From assembly GCF_049977365.1 (NCBI RefSeq), contig NZ_JBNGEN010000002.1, positions 186,001 to 250,000 on the forward strand: a DNA stretch of 64,000 nt, written 5' to 3'. Position numbers and translations under genes: made by a program. The stretch is from Brachymonas sp049977365 (GTDB lineage: Bacteria > Pseudomonadota > Gammaproteobacteria > Burkholderiales > Burkholderiaceae_C). Shown here one piece after another: positions 12,062-19,727 of the stretch; the stretch's first letter is position 1, and each line of letters opens with the position of its first letter. Under the pieces are notes generated by a model. That model had not been told where the DNA came from, ran no database searches, and worked only from the letters and a program-made list of their open reading frames with translations.

Positions 12062-12469
12062 ATGCGCATCCTTCATACCATGCTTCGCGTTGGCAATCTG
12101 CAACGCTCGATCGACTTCTACACCGGCGTGCTCGGCATGCACCTGCTGCGCACCAGCGACAACCCCGAATACCGCTACACCCTCGCCTTTCTCGGCTATG
12201 AAGCCAATCCGGCCCAGGCAGAGCTGGAGCTCACCTACAACTACGGAGTGGAGCAGTATGACCTGGGCTCCGCCTACGGGCACATTGCCATCGGAGTCCC
12301 TGATGCCCGCGCCGCCGTCGAGCGCATCCGCGCGGCAGGCGGAACAGTCACCCGGGAAGCAGGCCCCGTCAAGGGCGGCAGCACCGTCATCGCCTTTGTC
12401 GAGGACCCGGATGGCTACAAGATCGAGCTGATCGAGCGCGCCGAACACGACACCATGCACGCCCTCTGA
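12062..12469 (+). CDS. gloA: lactoylglutathione lyase (glyoxalase I)
   Basis: A 135-residue glyoxalase I, the same length as the E. coli enzyme, which isomerises the methylglyoxal-glutathione hemithioacetal to S-lactoylglutathione. All four metal ligands of the Ni2+-type enzyme fall at the same residue numbers: His5, Glu56, His74 and Glu122. The short form without the extra loop of Zn enzymes suggests Ni/Co dependence. The ATG at 12062 gives the family N-terminus MRILHTMLRV; a GTG at 12050 overlaps the Shine-Dalgarno and is less likely. No glyoxalase II gene lies nearby. Confidence 0.95.
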   Translation: MRILHTMLRVGNLQRSIDFYTGVLGMHLLRTSDNPEYRYTLAFLGYEANPAQAELELTYNYGVEQYDLGSAYGHIAIGVPDARAAVERIRAAGGTVTREAGPVKGGSTVIAFVEDPDGYKIELIERAEHDTMHAL

Positions 12470-12540
12470 GCACGTGCCGTCCTGTCCGCCGAAGGGATGG
12501 ACATGCGTTGCAGCAGCGACACCCACCGCCGTGCGGATGC

Positions 12541-12570
12541 TTGTGTGCCGGTTTTTCCTGCCCTTATAAT
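12541..12570 (+). promoter_or_regulatory. sigma-70 promoter of rpsU
   Basis: A perfect -10 TATAAT (12565-12570) lies 18 bases after TTGTGT (12541-12546). Transcription would begin near 12577, leaving a leader of about 115 bases. That leader contains GC-rich inverted segments around 12625-12650 (CGGGCTGTCCCGCAGGCCCG). Confidence 0.7.
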
Positions 12571-12693
12571 GTCTGGCTTGCTGGCAAACCCCGTCGGCCT
12601 GATCACCTGTAGACGGGGACAATTGTGCGGGCTGTCCCGCAGGCCCGATCTTCCTGCGGCAATCACCTGCAATCATTCGGAAACCATTAGCTA

Positions 12694-12906
12694 ATGACCA
12701 CCATCCGCGTAAAAGAAAACGAACCCTTCGAGGTTGCCCTGCGCCGCTTCAAGCGCACCATCGAAAAACTGGGCCTGCTCACCGAGCTGCGCGCCCGTGA
12801 GTTCTACGAGAAGCCCACGGCCGAACGCAAGCGCAAGAAGGCTGCTGCCGTCAAGCGTCACTACAAGCGCGTGCGCTCCATGCAGCTGCCCAAGAAACTG
12901 TACTGA
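12694..12906 (+). CDS. rpsU: 30S ribosomal protein S21
   Basis: A 70-residue, strongly basic protein with the S21 signature: RVKENEPFEVALRRFKR at the N-terminus and a Lys/Arg-rich C-terminus ending MQLPKKLY. S21 sits near the anti-Shine-Dalgarno region of 16S rRNA and helps mRNA binding during initiation. A perfect TATAAT promoter precedes it and an intrinsic terminator follows. Its own Shine-Dalgarno is weak, as often seen for S21, which can be translated autonomously by ribosomes lacking it. The yqeY-type gene follows, but dnaG and rpoD, the usual partners, do not. Confidence 0.97.
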   Translation: MTTIRVKENEPFEVALRRFKRTIEKLGLLTELRAREFYEKPTAERKRKKAAAVKRHYKRVRSMQLPKKLY

Positions 12907-12927
12907 TCAGTTTCGCGCTCCGACACG

Positions 12928-12962
12928 AAAAACCCGCCTCGGGACGCCGATGCGGGTTTTTT
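12928..12962 (+). terminator. intrinsic terminator after rpsU
   Basis: AAAAACCCGC ... GCGGGTTTTTT forms a stem with a 14-base loop and ends in six T's (12957-12962). It lies between rpsU and the YqeY gene and may be partly read through. Confidence 0.9.
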
Positions 12963-13065
12963 CATGGCCGCGCGACGGTGCGTGCCCCGCTGCGGCACCG
13001 TCGCGAAGCAGGAGCCCAATCATCCCCTCTTTCATTTTTCCACCAAGCAAGGAGAACATTCCACC

Positions 13066-13527
13066 ATGTCCCTCAAGGAACGCATCACCGAAGACATGAA
13101 GACCGCCATGCGCGCCAAGGACACCGAGCGTCTGGGCACCATCCGTCTGCTGCAGGCAGCCATCAAGCAGCGTGAGGTCGACGAACGCATCACCCTCGAC
13201 GACCCGGCCATCGTGGCCGTGGTGGACAAGCTCATCAAGCAGCGCAAGGACAGCGTGGCGGCCTTCGAGCAGGCCCAGCGTCAGGACCTGGCCGACAAGG
13301 AAAAGGCCGAAATGCAGGTGCTGCAGGTCTATCTGCCGGCCCGCATGGGTGCAGAAGAGATCGCTACCGCCGTCCGCGCCATTGCGGAAGCCTTCGAAGC
13401 CGACAACGGACACCGCCCTACAGCCCAGGACATGGGCAAGCTCATGGGCGCAGCCAAGAAAATGCTCGCCGGCAAGGCCGACATGGGAGAGGTGTCTGCC
13501 GCCATCAAGGCCGTGCTGGCATCCTGA
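13066..13527 (+). CDS. GatB/YqeY domain-containing protein
   Basis: A 153-residue helical protein of the YqeY family, related to the C-terminal tRNA-binding domain of the GatB amidotransferase subunit. The pattern LKERITEDMKTAMRAKD and RLLQAAIKQREVDER is typical. The cellular role is not firmly known; a tRNA or ribosome link is assumed from the domain and from its regular place after rpsU. AAGGAG lies about 12 bases before the ATG at 13066, which also gives the normal family length, so the earlier in-frame starts are rejected. It converges on the MerR gene with only 6 bases between stops. Confidence 0.92.
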   Translation: MSLKERITEDMKTAMRAKDTERLGTIRLLQAAIKQREVDERITLDDPAIVAVVDKLIKQRKDSVAAFEQAQRQDLADKEKAEMQVLQVYLPARMGAEEIATAVRAIAEAFEADNGHRPTAQDMGKLMGAAKKMLAGKADMGEVSAAIKAVLAS

Positions 13528-13533
13528 GGCTTC

Positions 13534-14070
13534 TCAGGACCCTGTCACGCCTTCTGTGCCGGAAGGGGGCGGGGCATGGCGGGTTCCCGCCTCGATGCGG
13601 GCCGCCTCCACCAGCTCCTGCAGAACGGGGCATTCGCTGCTCAGGTGTCGTCCGGCGTGTTCCCCCTCCTGACAGCAGCCCTGCAGGGCCTGCAGCTGCC
13701 TTTCGAGCGCATGAAGGCTGGCCAGACGGGCGCGCACCCGGTCGAGCTGGGCCTGCACCAGGGCGTCGACCCCTGCCCCGTCTGCCATGGGATTGGCCAT
13801 GAGGTCCAGCAGGTGGCGAATGTCTGCCACGGACATGTCCAGCGCGCGGCAGTGCCGAATGAAGGCCAGGCGCTCCAGATGGGACGCTCCATAGGCCCGA
13901 TAGCCGTTGCCCCACCGCGCGGGCGCAGGCAGCAGGCCGATGCGCTCGTAATAGCGGATGGTCTCTACTTCCACCCCAGCCAGTCGCCCCAGCGCCCCGA
14001 TGCGCCAGGGACCGGCCTCGGGAGTGCCATCAGCAGCAGAATCGGAAGAAGGGATGCGCGACAGAGTCAT
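13534..14070 (-). CDS. MerR-family metal-responsive activator, ZntR/CadR/PbrR-like
   Basis: A 178-residue activator: winged-helix motif WRIGALGRLAGVEVETIRYY (22-41), then a long dimerisation helix and a metal loop with Cys132-Cys133, His138 and Cys147 (GCCQEGEHAGRHLSSECPVL). This CC-H-C pattern resembles ZntR (Cys114, Cys115, His119, Cys124). The cysteine that ZntR and CadR carry at the start of the dimerisation helix (Cys79 in ZntR) seems to be missing: the matching stretch reads MADGAGVDALVQ. About 22 extra residues precede the helix-turn-helix; a shorter start cannot be ruled out, as the Shine-Dalgarno is poor. It is divergent from the ATPase it presumably activates, with a dyad operator between them. 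Confidence 0.88.
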   Translation of the reverse strand: MTLSRIPSSDSAADGTPEAGPWRIGALGRLAGVEVETIRYYERIGLLPAPARWGNGYRAYGASHLERLAFIRHCRALDMSVADIRHLLDLMANPMADGAGVDALVQAQLDRVRARLASLHALERQLQALQGCCQEGEHAGRHLSSECPVLQELVEAARIEAGTRHAPPPSGTEGVTGS

Positions 14071-14083
14071 GCCCCTGATTGTG

Positions 14084-14128
14084 ACAGGGTTCCCCTCTTG
14101 ACCCTGTAGCTGCTGCAGGGTTTGTAAT
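14084..14128 (+). promoter_or_regulatory. MerR-type operator-promoter with 19-bp spacer and a third half-site
   Basis: TTGACC (14098-14103), a 19-base spacer and TGTAAT (14123-14128) form the overlong promoter that MerR activators untwist. The spacer carries the dyad ACCCTGTAGC-T-GCTGCAGGGT (14101-14121), with 9 of 10 positions paired in each arm, close to known CadR/PbrR operators. An additional half-site ACAGGGT at 14084-14090 pairs with ACCCTGT (14101-14107), forming a second dyad toward the regulator gene. Expected transcription start is about 14135, which is the ATG of the ATPase. Confidence 0.88.
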
Positions 14129-14134
14129 AGCGGA

Positions 14135-16630
14135 ATGTCCTGCTCCGACTCTTCCCCATCTTCCTGCTCCTGTTCCTGCTGCCACGACGATGAGGCAGCC
14201 CCGGCATCCATACGTCCGGCTCCGCCTCCTGCACAGGCCGTGGCCTGTACCGACACCGGGTGCGGATGCGGCCATGGGAACAGCTGCAACACCCCTGCCT
14301 CTGCTCCATCGGCTCCGCCCGACGCACCTGCGCCCACGGCCGCAAGCGCCGCATGGCCCCAGCACAGCCTGCACATCCCGGACATGGACTGCGCCGCCGA
14401 GGAAAGCGACATCCGCCATGCCTTGCGCCCTCTGGGGGACGACGTGCAGGAGCTGCAGTTCCGCCTGCCCCACCGTGAACTCCGGTTCCGGGCCGAGATG
14501 CCGGTGCTGGCACGCGTGCAGCAGGCCATTCATGCCGCGGGCTATCGCACCACGGTGACACCCTTGCGCGACGATGCGCCTTCTGCATCGGCCACCGATG
14601 CCCCACAGACCTGTGCTGCCTGTGCGGGCTGGGAGGCCGATGCGTCGACAGCGGAAGCGGGAGCGGACGTCCATGCTTCCGCCTCTGCGGCCGAACTTCC
14701 TGCCACCCGCCGGTTCGGCGAAGGGCTGAAGCCCATCGTGGCCGCACTGGTACTGGCCGCAGGAGCCGAGTGGCTCCATGCCGTGCTGGGTGGCACCACG
14801 GCCGGTCGTCTGGCCGGCATGGCCGTGGCCGTACTGGCCATTGCGCTCTCCGGTCTGTCCACCTACCGCAAGGGACTGGCCGCCCTGCGCAAGGGCAGGC
14901 TCAACATCAACGCCCTGATGACGGTGGCCGTCACGGGGGCCTTCGTGCTCGGCCAATGGCCCGAAGCTGCCATGGTGATGGCACTCTACGCCCTGGCAGA
15001 GTGGCTGGAAGCACGGTCGACGGCCCGTGCCCGACAGGCCATCGACCAGCTGCTGCGCCTGGCTCCCGAGACAGCACAGGTTCGGCAGAACGATGGCTCC
15101 TGGGCGACGGTGCCTGCCCGCACCGTCGCCACGGGCTCGGTGGTGCGCACACGGGCTGGCGAGCGCATCGCCCTCGATGGCGTCGTGCTGCAGGGGCGCG
15201 GCAGCGTCAACCAGGCACCGGTGACAGGAGAAAGCATTCCGGTCGACAAGACCACCGGGGATCCGGTGTATGCCGGGACCATCAATCTCGACGGTGTACT
15301 CGAATGGCGTGCCACCGCCCCCGCCAGCCAGAGCCTGCTGGCACGCATCATCGCAGCCGTGGAAGAAGCCCAGGAAAGCCGGGCCCCCACACAGACATTC
15401 ATCGACCGGTTCGCGGCCCTCTACACACCGGCCATTTTCTTCATCGCCCTGGCGGTGACCCTGGCCGGGCCGCTGCTGCTGGGATGGACGTGGTGGCGCG
15501 GCATCTACACCGGGCTGGTGCTGCTGGTCATCGGCTGCCCCTGCGCCCTGGTGATTGCCACGCCTGTCACGGTGGTGAGCGCCCTCACGTCGGCAGCCCG
15601 ACGCGGCATGCTGTTCAAAGGCGGGGCTGCCCTGGAAAAAGCCGGCACGCTGCGCGCCGTGGCCTTCGACAAGACAGGAACCCTCACCCATGGCTCACCC
15701 CGGCTGGTGGACATGGGCGTGGCCGCGGAGCCCGGTGCCCTGCTGCCGACGACCGAGCTGCTGGCACTGGCAGCGGGTCTGGCAGAAGCCTCGGACCATC
15801 CGGTGTCCCGCGCCATTGCTGCCGGCCTGCAGGCCCGACAGGTGCCACCTGTGTGCATTCCCTCCGACACCGTGCGCAATCTGCCGGGGCACGGCATGGT
15901 GGGGCAGTGGCAGAGCCACTCCCTCGCACTGGGGAGCCTGCGCTGGCTGCAGGGCACATCGATTCCTGCCGCACAGGCCCTGACCATGGCCATGGACCAC
16001 GAAGCAGCCGAAGGACGCAGCGTGACGGTGCTGGCCGTCGATGGCACTCCCCAGGCGTGGTTCTCGGTCGCCGATCCGGTTCGGCCGCAGGCCATGGACG
16101 CCATCGATGCGCTGCACGGTCTCGGCCTGCACACCGTCATGCTGAGCGGAGATCATGCGGCGGCCGTGCAATCGGTGGCCCGGCAGACCGGGCTGGAGGA
16201 GGCGCGCGGCGAGCTCCTGCCCGAACACAAGCTCACGGCCATCCGTGACCTGCAGCAGTCGCACGGGCTGACCGCCATGGTGGGAGATGGCATCAACGAT
16301 GCCCCGGCCCTCGCCCGTGCCGATCTGGGATTTGCCATGGGGCGTGCCGGCACCGATATCGCGCTCGAAACCGCCGATGTGGTCGTCATGAACGACGACC
16401 TGCGGCGCATCCCCGAGGCCATCCGGCTCTCGCGCCACATGCACGGGCTGCTGTGGCAGAACATTGCCATCGCGCTCGGCATCAAGCTGGCAGTGCTGGG
16501 CTGGGCGCTGGCCGGGCATGCCTCGATGTGGATGGCCGTGTTTGCCGATATGGGTGCCAGCCTGCTCGTCGTAGCCAATGGCCTGCGCATGCTGCGCTGG
16601 AAGCCGGCTGAATCCCCTGCCCGAAATTAG
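14135..16630 (+). CDS. P1B-type heavy-metal translocating ATPase (Zn/Cd/Pb exporter)
   Basis: An 831-residue inner-membrane pump of the ZntA/CadA kind. The first 50 residues are cysteine-rich (SCSCSCCHDDE; CTDTGCGCGHG), a likely metal-binding tail. A heavy-metal-associated domain follows with MDCAAEE (84-90), then a small CAAC segment near residue 160. The transport motif Cys468-Pro-Cys470 (GCPCALVIATPV), the phosphorylated Asp512 in DKTGTLT, and GDGINDAPAL confirm a working ATPase. CPC plus the MDCAAEE domain points to Zn2+, Cd2+ or Pb2+ rather than copper. It probably lacks a 5' leader, since the predicted transcript starts at the ATG. The divergent MerR gene is its regulator. Confidence 0.93.
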   Translation: MSCSDSSPSSCSCSCCHDDEAAPASIRPAPPPAQAVACTDTGCGCGHGNSCNTPASAPSAPPDAPAPTAASAAWPQHSLHIPDMDCAAEESDIRHALRPLGDDVQELQFRLPHRELRFRAEMPVLARVQQAIHAAGYRTTVTPLRDDAPSASATDAPQTCAACAGWEADASTAEAGADVHASASAAELPATRRFGEGLKPIVAALVLAAGAEWLHAVLGGTTAGRLAGMAVAVLAIALSGLSTYRKGLAALRKGRLNINALMTVAVTGAFVLGQWPEAAMVMALYALAEWLEARSTARARQAIDQLLRLAPETAQVRQNDGSWATVPARTVATGSVVRTRAGERIALDGVVLQGRGSVNQAPVTGESIPVDKTTGDPVYAGTINLDGVLEWRATAPASQSLLARIIAAVEEAQESRAPTQTFIDRFAALYTPAIFFIALAVTLAGPLLLGWTWWRGIYTGLVLLVIGCPCALVIATPVTVVSALTSAARRGMLFKGGAALEKAGTLRAVAFDKTGTLTHGSPRLVDMGVAAEPGALLPTTELLALAAGLAEASDHPVSRAIAAGLQARQVPPVCIPSDTVRNLPGHGMVGQWQSHSLALGSLRWLQGTSIPAAQALTMAMDHEAAEGRSVTVLAVDGTPQAWFSVADPVRPQAMDAIDALHGLGLHTVMLSGDHAAAVQSVARQTGLEEARGELLPEHKLTAIRDLQQSHGLTAMVGDGINDAPALARADLGFAMGRAGTDIALETADVVVMNDDLRRIPEAIRLSRHMHGLLWQNIAIALGIKLAVLGWALAGHASMWMAVFADMGASLLVVANGLRMLRWKPAESPARN

Positions 16631-16726
16631 GAAAGGTGGGGACAGACACACCACCATGCCCCCAGCGGCGGCCAGACAGAAAAGCGCCCCGCATCGGACG
16701 CTGGGCGCGTGGTGTGCCCGGGGACG

Positions 16727-17191
16727 TCAGGCACCCGGCCGGTGCTGCGGGAATTCATCAGGCAGGGCCCGCGGTGCATGGAACCAGTCCCAGCACCACA
16801 GGGTCAGGAACAGGACCAGCCAGAGCCCACCGAAGGTCATCGCATTCGGAGGCAGGGCCACCAGGGGCGCACCACAGCTCACCGCACTGGTGCTCTGCAG
16901 AGCCATGCGAATCAGCACCGGGAACGGCATGATCGAGATCGACCCGCACGCCAGAATCGCCGGCGACAGCAGAAAAGCGGCCGCCAGGGACCGCACCAGC
17001 GCACGCAGCCACGCGCTGCGATGGCGGGTGATCCACCACACCACGGCCAGCACCACCAGGGCACCCGCGCCATAGACCCACAGCAGAGGCGAATGGCTCC
17101 ACTGTTCGTTGGCCAGGTGAATGGCCCAGTCCGGTGCCTGCCCCTGTGCCACTACCATGCCCCCAGCGGTGAGGGCGCTGTCCACTGCCAT
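16727..17191 (-). CDS. small membrane protein of unknown function
   Basis: A 154-residue protein that I do not recognise. Three hydrophobic segments are visible: about 35-55 (WVYGAGALVVLAVVWWI), 65-95 (a long stretch including LAAAFLLSPAILA) and 119-136 (GLWLVLFLTLWCWDW). Two short charged loops (TRHRSAWLR; the C-terminal PRALPDEFPQHRPGA) lie between and after. It starts 31 bases downstream of the pmbA stop on the same strand, so it is probably the distal gene of that transcript. Codon composition is as GC-rich as that of its neighbours. Confidence 0.65.
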   Translation of the reverse strand: MAVDSALTAGGMVVAQGQAPDWAIHLANEQWSHSPLLWVYGAGALVVLAVVWWITRHRSAWLRALVRSLAAAFLLSPAILACGSISIMPFPVLIRMALQSTSAVSCGAPLVALPPNAMTFGGLWLVLFLTLWCWDWFHAPRALPDEFPQHRPGA

Positions 17192-17222
17192 GTCCGTTAC
17201 CTCGTGTGAACCGGAGAGGGGC

Positions 17223-18635
17223 TCATTCGCCCGCCACCTTCATGCGGTCGATGAGAATCGACCCGGTCGTCTTGGAACCCAGCGTGTAGGCATCCGCCCC
17301 GATGGCCTGGATACCCGCGAACATCTCGCGCAGATTGCCTGCGATGGTGATTTCCTGCACCGGAAAGGCAATCTGCCCGTTCTCGACCCAGAACCCGCTC
17401 GCCCCCCGCGAATAGTCGCCGGTGACGTAGTTGACGCCCTGCCCCATCAGCTCGATGACGAAGAGCCCCGTGCCCAGCCTGCGCAGCATGCCGTCGAGAT
17501 CATCCTCGGGACGGGTCAGGCTGCTGGCGAGTGTCAGGTTGTGACTGCCCCCGGCGTTGCCGGTGGTAGGCATGCCCAGCTTGCGGGCGGTGTAGGCGCT
17601 CAGGAAGTAGCCTTCGACCCGGCCATCCGCCACGACCTGCCGGGGCCGCACTCGCACGCCCTCATCGTCGAACGGACAGCTGCCCTTGCCCCGGCGCACA
17701 AAAGGATCCTCGGCAATCTGCACATGCCCGGGAAACACCTGCTTGCCGAGACTGTCGAGCAAGAACGTGCTCTTGCGGTACAGGGCTCCGCCACTGACGG
17801 CCTGCACGAAGCCGCCCAGCAGCCCCGCCGCCAGCGGGGACTCGAACAGCACTGGACACTGCGTCGTCGGAATCTTGCGCGCCCCCAGCCGGCTCAGCGC
17901 CCGGTCGGCGGCGTATTCGCCAATGCGGCGCGGATCCGCCAGCTCGCGTGCATCGCGCATGGAGCTGTACCAGTAGTCACGCTGCATGGCGCTTCCGCTG
18001 CCTGCGATCGGGGCCACGCCCATGCTGTGGCGCGAGCTGGCATAGCCGCCACGAAAGCCATGCGTATGCGCGCTGAAGAAATGGCTCTGCTGCGCGGACA
18101 CGCTGGCGCCTTCGCTGTTGGTGATGCGGGCATCACGCGAGAGCGCAGCCTGCTCGCACTCGCGCGCGATGCGGGCCGCCTCGGCACTGTCGATGTCCCA
18201 GGGGTGGAACAGATCGAGCTCGGGCTGCTCCCCCGGCTGTGCAATATCGGCCTCGTCGGGCAGGCCTGCCGCCGGATCATTGGCCGTGAAGCGCGCCACA
18301 TCGTAGGCAGCCTGCACCGTCTGCTCGATGGCCTTGCGGGAAAAGTCGGACGTGCTGGCGTTGCCGCGGCGCTGTCCCAGGTACACCGTCACACCAAGGG
18401 ACTTGTCGCGGTTGCGCTCGACCTGTTCGATCTCGCCCTTGCGCACCGACACCGACAGGCCGCAGCCCTCGGACGCCTCGGCCCCCACATCGGTGGCTCC
18501 GAGCCGGCGGGCATGCGCCATGGCCATGTCGACAAGCTCTTCGAAAAAGGCTCGGCTGTAGCTGAAGCCAGACTCGGGCGCGTCCTGCGACGCCGCCGCG
18601 CGACCGGCCTTCTTGCGGGAAGTGGTTTTCTTCAT
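17223..18635 (-). CDS. pmbA: metalloprotease PmbA (TldE)
   Basis: A 470-residue subunit of the TldD/PmbA (TldE) protease, which in E. coli processes microcin B17 and degrades the antitoxin CcdA. TldE lacks the zinc HEXXH site carried by TldD, and none is visible here either. Typical stretches are VSVRKGEIEQVERNRDKSLGV, FSAHTHGFRGGYASSRH and GVNYVTGDYSRGASGFWVENG. TldD is not in this window. I chose the ATG at 18635 (MKKTTSRKKAG); the frame is open upstream to 18722. A 15-base palindrome lies immediately upstream, and the DarP gene is divergent, an arrangement common in proteobacteria. Confidence 0.92.
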   Translation of the reverse strand: MKKTTSRKKAGRAAASQDAPESGFSYSRAFFEELVDMAMAHARRLGATDVGAEASEGCGLSVSVRKGEIEQVERNRDKSLGVTVYLGQRRGNASTSDFSRKAIEQTVQAAYDVARFTANDPAAGLPDEADIAQPGEQPELDLFHPWDIDSAEAARIARECEQAALSRDARITNSEGASVSAQQSHFFSAHTHGFRGGYASSRHSMGVAPIAGSGSAMQRDYWYSSMRDARELADPRRIGEYAADRALSRLGARKIPTTQCPVLFESPLAAGLLGGFVQAVSGGALYRKSTFLLDSLGKQVFPGHVQIAEDPFVRRGKGSCPFDDEGVRVRPRQVVADGRVEGYFLSAYTARKLGMPTTGNAGGSHNLTLASSLTRPEDDLDGMLRRLGTGLFVIELMGQGVNYVTGDYSRGASGFWVENGQIAFPVQEITIAGNLREMFAGIQAIGADAYTLGSKTTGSILIDRMKVAGE

Positions 18636-18639
18636 AGGA

Positions 18640-18654
18640 CAAGTATGATACTTG
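18640..18654. repeat. 15-bp perfect palindrome upstream of pmbA
   Basis: CAAGTAT-G-ATACTTG lies 5 bases before the pmbA start. On the minus strand its core gives TATCAT (18650-18645), a possible -10 that would start the pmbA transcript almost at the ATG. It could be an operator, but no cognate regulator is evident. Confidence 0.6.
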
Positions 18655-18764
18655 CCTATCGATGCGCCCGGGGCACGGCAGGTTGCCAGTGCCCGGCTCC
18701 TGTCCGACTGCGCGACTGCCACCGACAGGGGCGCCCTTCACCGTTTCCTGCATTCCCTCCCTCC

Positions 18765-19430
18765 ATGTCACGCAAACCCAAACGCGGCTACTTCGTGCGC
18801 GGCCATTTCGTCGCCGAAGGCAGCGAACTCGATCTCGAACTCAAGCGCCAGAGCAAGGGCGATACCGACACCAGCAAGTCCGACCTCAAACGCGAGAGCG
18901 AAGCCCTGCAGACGCTGGGCAAGGATCTGCTGACCCTGCGTGCGGGCCTGCTCTCGCCCCTGCAGCTGCCGGACCGCCTGCTCGAAGCGCTCGACACCCT
19001 GCGGCGCATCACCGACTTCGAGGGGCGGCGACGCCAGCTCCAGTTCGTTGGCAAGCTCATGCGCCAGCTCGATGAGAATACGGTGACCGTCATTCGGGGA
19101 GCGCTGCAGCTCCAGCGCGACGGAAGCGCAGCCGACCAGGCTTCCCTGCACGAAGCAGAGCAGTGGCGCACCCGGCTGATCGACGCAGACCAGCACGATG
19201 CGGCCCTGGGCGAATGGCTCGCCCGTTTTCCCGATACCGACATCCAGCAGCTGCGCGCCCTGGTGCGCCAGGCCCGCAAGGATGCCCAGGCGCAGCCGGC
19301 CGATCGACCGGGCGCTGCCAGCCGGCATGGGCGCGCCTACCGTGAACTCTTCCAGCTGATCCGTGCTGCACTGGCGCCCGATGCCTCGGACACCGACGAC
19401 GAAGCCGATCCACAGGACACCCTGGCCTGA
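18765..19430 (+). CDS. darP: ribosome-associated protein DarP (YjgA, DUF615)
   Basis: A 221-residue, highly charged helical protein of the DUF615 family. E. coli YjgA/DarP (183 residues) binds pre-50S particles and helps late 50S assembly. Family features include LKRESEALQTLGKDLL, ITDFEGRRRQLQFVGKLMR and YRELFQLIRAAL near the C-terminus. This copy is longer by an N-terminal stretch (MSRKPKRGYFVRGHFVAEGS) and an acidic tail (DASDTDDEADPQD). The ATG at 18765 was chosen because the upstream open frame lies antisense within pmbA. It is divergent from pmbA. Confidence 0.9.
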   Translation: MSRKPKRGYFVRGHFVAEGSELDLELKRQSKGDTDTSKSDLKRESEALQTLGKDLLTLRAGLLSPLQLPDRLLEALDTLRRITDFEGRRRQLQFVGKLMRQLDENTVTVIRGALQLQRDGSAADQASLHEAEQWRTRLIDADQHDAALGEWLARFPDTDIQQLRALVRQARKDAQAQPADRPGAASRHGRAYRELFQLIRAALAPDASDTDDEADPQDTLA

Positions 19431-19519
19431 CCGCTGCCCATCCGGTCGCCACAACGGCAGTGCACGGCCTGCCGCTGTGGCCGGAACCCGACGTCTGCCC
19501 CATGACAGCCATGTACATA

Positions 19520-19549
19520 TTGGCAACATGTGTGTCGAGTGGCGACAAT
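19520..19549 (+). promoter_or_regulatory. candidate promoter for the LysM-FecR gene
   Basis: TTGGCA (19520-19525), an 18-base spacer and GACAAT (19544-19549) lie in the otherwise featureless 297 bases between darP and the LysM-FecR gene. The match is moderate. Confidence 0.4.
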
Positions 19550-19727
19550 ACGCCCCTGCATTGCCCTTTTTTCACTCGTTCTGCAAAAGGGCAGCATGGT
19601 TCGCGGGCCTTGCTCCATCGGGGGGCAGGGCCATGACCCGCTTCGGTGATGTCCCTGCCGCGCGGCCCTGCTTCAGCCGCAGTGTGGGGAATTGCCTTTC
19701 CTGCCACTTCCTGCACTCCCCTGCCCC

